DNA from: an uncultured Oscillospiraceae bacterium
GTDB lineage: Bacteria > Bacillota > Clostridia > Oscillospirales > Oscillospiraceae
Direction: 5' to 3'
DNA length: 5,562 nucleotides
Assembly: GCA_934623545.1 (NCBI GenBank)
Contig: CAKTVN010000120.1
Coordinates: 1-5,562, forward strand
Shown here: positions 4,615 through 5,562 of the stretch, in pieces
Layout of the letters: each line of letters starts with the position of its first letter
Numbering within the stretch: the stretch's first letter is position 1
Translations under genes and position numbers: made by a program
The notes under the pieces: model-generated
What the model was told of the DNA's origin: nothing
What the model saw: only the letters and a program-made list of their open reading frames with translations
Database searches by the model: none

Positions 4615-4643
4615 AGTGTACCACACTTCTCGAAATTCCGCAC
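4615..4643 (-). promoter_or_regulatory. Candidate promoter of the DUF3006-Dabb operon
   Basis: On the minus strand TACACT (4620-4615) with an extended -10 TG (TGGTACACT), 17 bp below a poor -35 GTGCGG (4643-4638). The start would be near 4608, about 25 nt before the start codon. The extended -10 may make up for the weak -35. Confidence 0.45.
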
Positions 4644-4655
4644 CTCTTTTTTTAC

Positions 4656-4684
4656 TTGCCCTTCCCGGAAAAATGCTGTATAAT
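4656..4684 (+). promoter_or_regulatory. SigA-type promoter of the cytidylate kinase-like gene
   Basis: TTGCCC (4656-4661), a 17-bp spacer and a perfect TATAAT (4679-4684). A T8 tract at 4646-4653 just upstream of -35 could act as an UP element. The start near 4691 gives a leader of about 24 nt containing AGGGGG (4702-4707), 7 nt before ATG. Confidence 0.8.
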
Positions 4685-4714
4685 GTAGCCACAAAATTTT
4701 AAGGGGGTATTTTC

Positions 4715-5323
4715 ATGACCAACAAAGTCATCACCATCAGCCGTATGTTCGGCAGCGGCGGACGCACCATCGGTAAGGCTGTCGCGCAGCGCCTGGGCAT
4801 CCCCTACTATGATAAAGAGCTGGTCGACAAGGTCGCGAAGGAAAGCGGCTTCTCACACGAATTCATCGAAGAGATCGGCGAATACGCTTCCGTCACCAGC
4901 AGCTTCCTGTTCAATATCGCGGTTTCCGCCCATCCGATGGGTCTGATCGACACCATGTCCGTGTCGGATAAGCTCTACGTCTGCCAGACCAACGTCATCC
5001 GCGATCTCGCGGAAAAGGGTCCATGCGTGATCGTCGGGCGTTGCGCCGACTTCATTCTGAAGGACCGTCCTGACTGCCTGCACATCTTCGTCCATGCGGA
5101 TATGGAGCACCGCGCTGCGCGTGTGCTGGAGCGCTACGGCGAGACCAAGCAGCCGATGCAGAAGCGGCTTCAGGAGAAGGACAGCAAGCGCAAAATTTAT
5201 TACAAGCACTACACCAACCGCAACTGGGGCGAAGCGCAGAACTACCATCTCTGCCTCAACAGCGGTCTGATCGGTGTGGACAAGTGCGTGGACATCATCT
5301 GCGACATCGCGGAAATGCCCTGA
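4715..5323 (+). CDS. Cytidylate kinase-like family protein (Cytidylate_kin2)
   Basis: 202 residues, the normal length of this P-loop family, predicted cytoplasmic. ITISRMFGSGGRTIGKAVAQ at 6-25 is the family's nucleotide-binding start. It has GSGGR where true CMP kinases have a GxxGxGKS/T Walker A, so the phosphate-binding lysine is displaced (Lys21). LGIPYYDKELV at 27-37 is the typical second block. VIVGRCADFIL at 105-115 and HIFVHADMEHRAARV at 123-137 form the core strands. KDSKRKIYYKHYTNRNWG at 155-172 is the lid region with its basic residues and Trp171. Relatives sit outside the cmk-rpsA locus and the substrate is unproven; this differs from canonical Cmk, so no gene symbol is given. It has its own promoter and terminator, so it is probably monocistronic. 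Confidence 0.9.
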   Translation: MTNKVITISRMFGSGGRTIGKAVAQRLGIPYYDKELVDKVAKESGFSHEFIEEIGEYASVTSSFLFNIAVSAHPMGLIDTMSVSDKLYVCQTNVIRDLAEKGPCVIVGRCADFILKDRPDCLHIFVHADMEHRAARVLERYGETKQPMQKRLQEKDSKRKIYYKHYTNRNWGEAQNYHLCLNSGLIGVDKCVDIICDIAEMP

Positions 5324-5341
5324 GCTTGAATATGTCTCTCG

Positions 5342-5370
5342 CAGAGCCGTCGGTCCTTCCGGCGGCTCTG
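5342..5370 (+). terminator. First hairpin after the cytidylate kinase-like gene
   Basis: CAGAGCCG (5342-5349) pairs with CGGCTCTG (5363-5370). An inner U-G wobble and CGG/CCG extend the stem to about 12 bp around TCCTT. The following TGTGTTTG is only a weak U tract, so this may be a partial terminator or a 3'-end protecting structure. Confidence 0.55.
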
Positions 5371-5392
5371 TGTGTTTGCACGTCTGAATGCT

Positions 5393-5422
5393 TCCGGAAA
5401 ACCTTCGTTTTCCGGATTTTTT
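5393..5422 (+). terminator. Strong intrinsic terminator
   Basis: TCCGGAAAAC (5393-5402), loop CTTC, GTTTTCCGGA (5407-5416), then six T (5417-5422). A perfect 10-bp stem directly followed by a T tract is the textbook rho-independent form. It ends the transcript of the cytidylate kinase-like gene. Confidence 0.9.
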
Positions 5423-5562
5423 ATGCCCATCCATCCATTTTTCCCACGCTTTCGTCATTATGGCGACAAAATCGGAAAATGCACTTTATACTAAAACCTA
5501 ATTAAAACAATTGATTATCCAACTACGCCCTGTAATGCTCTTTATCATATCAGAGGTCAAGG
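5423..5562. other. AT-rich end of the window, no gene seen
   Basis: No credible coding frame. TATACT (5487-5492) with GCGACA 18 bp upstream (5463-5468) is a weak plus-strand promoter candidate. AGAGG (5552-5556) near the edge could be a ribosome binding site for a gene starting outside the window. Both are tentative. Confidence 0.25.

Noticed and set aside
4584..4694. Upstream extension of the DUF3006 gene to 90 residues
   Set aside because: The extension covers the divergent promoters, has no ribosome binding site, and the family pattern begins at the ATG at 4583.
4853..5458. Minus-strand open frame (201 codons) antisense to the cytidylate kinase-like gene
   Set aside because: It runs through both terminator hairpins and opposes a clear family member; no ribosome binding site or domain is seen.

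Overview
The window reads as chromosomal DNA from a GC-rich, endospore-forming member of the Clostridia, most like the Oscillospiraceae/Ruminococcaceae. The grounds are a SpoIVB-type sporulation protease, SigA-type promoters in AT-rich gaps, AGGAGG-like ribosome binding sites, a DUF3006 protein, a clostridial-type cytidylate kinase-like protein, and hairpin-rich intergenic DNA. The taxonomic call is inference; nothing in the window fixes a species.

Layout. 1-69: a tRNA-Gln(CUG) on the minus strand, cut by the window edge, with a strong promoter at 100-127. 70-384: no gene; it holds a GC hairpin and a likely promoter for the next gene. 385-1374 (+): a compact SpoIVB-like S55 serine protease with signal peptide, PDZ domain and complete catalytic triad. 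1375-1571: a hairpin-packed gap between convergent genes. 1572-2909 (-): a MATE-family exporter. 3032-3490 (+): an Lrp/AsnC-family regulator, divergent from the exporter. The 122-bp gap between them carries two face-to-face promoters whose -35 boxes lie in the two arms of an imperfect dyad. 3491-4058: about 570 bp with no credible gene, full of palindromes and one 11-bp direct repeat. 4087-4371 and 4422-4583 (-): a Dabb-domain protein and, upstream of it, a 53-residue DUF3006 protein, probably one operon ending in a terminator at 4059-4086. 4715-5323 (+): a cytidylate kinase-like protein with a near-consensus promoter, followed by two hairpins, the second a textbook intrinsic terminator. 5423-5562: no gene seen, perhaps the upstream region of the next one.

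How the genes work together. The exporter and the Lrp-type regulator look like a self-contained effector-responsive export module. The other genes have no evident link to it or to each other: sporulation checkpoint protease, small housekeeping or stress proteins, nucleotide kinase homologue. I found no mobile-element gene, CRISPR array, phage gene or clearly new multi-gene system. The points most worth a second look are the Lrp/MATE operator, the apparent absence of recN and spo0A next to the spoIVB-like gene, and the two palindrome-rich intergenic regions.
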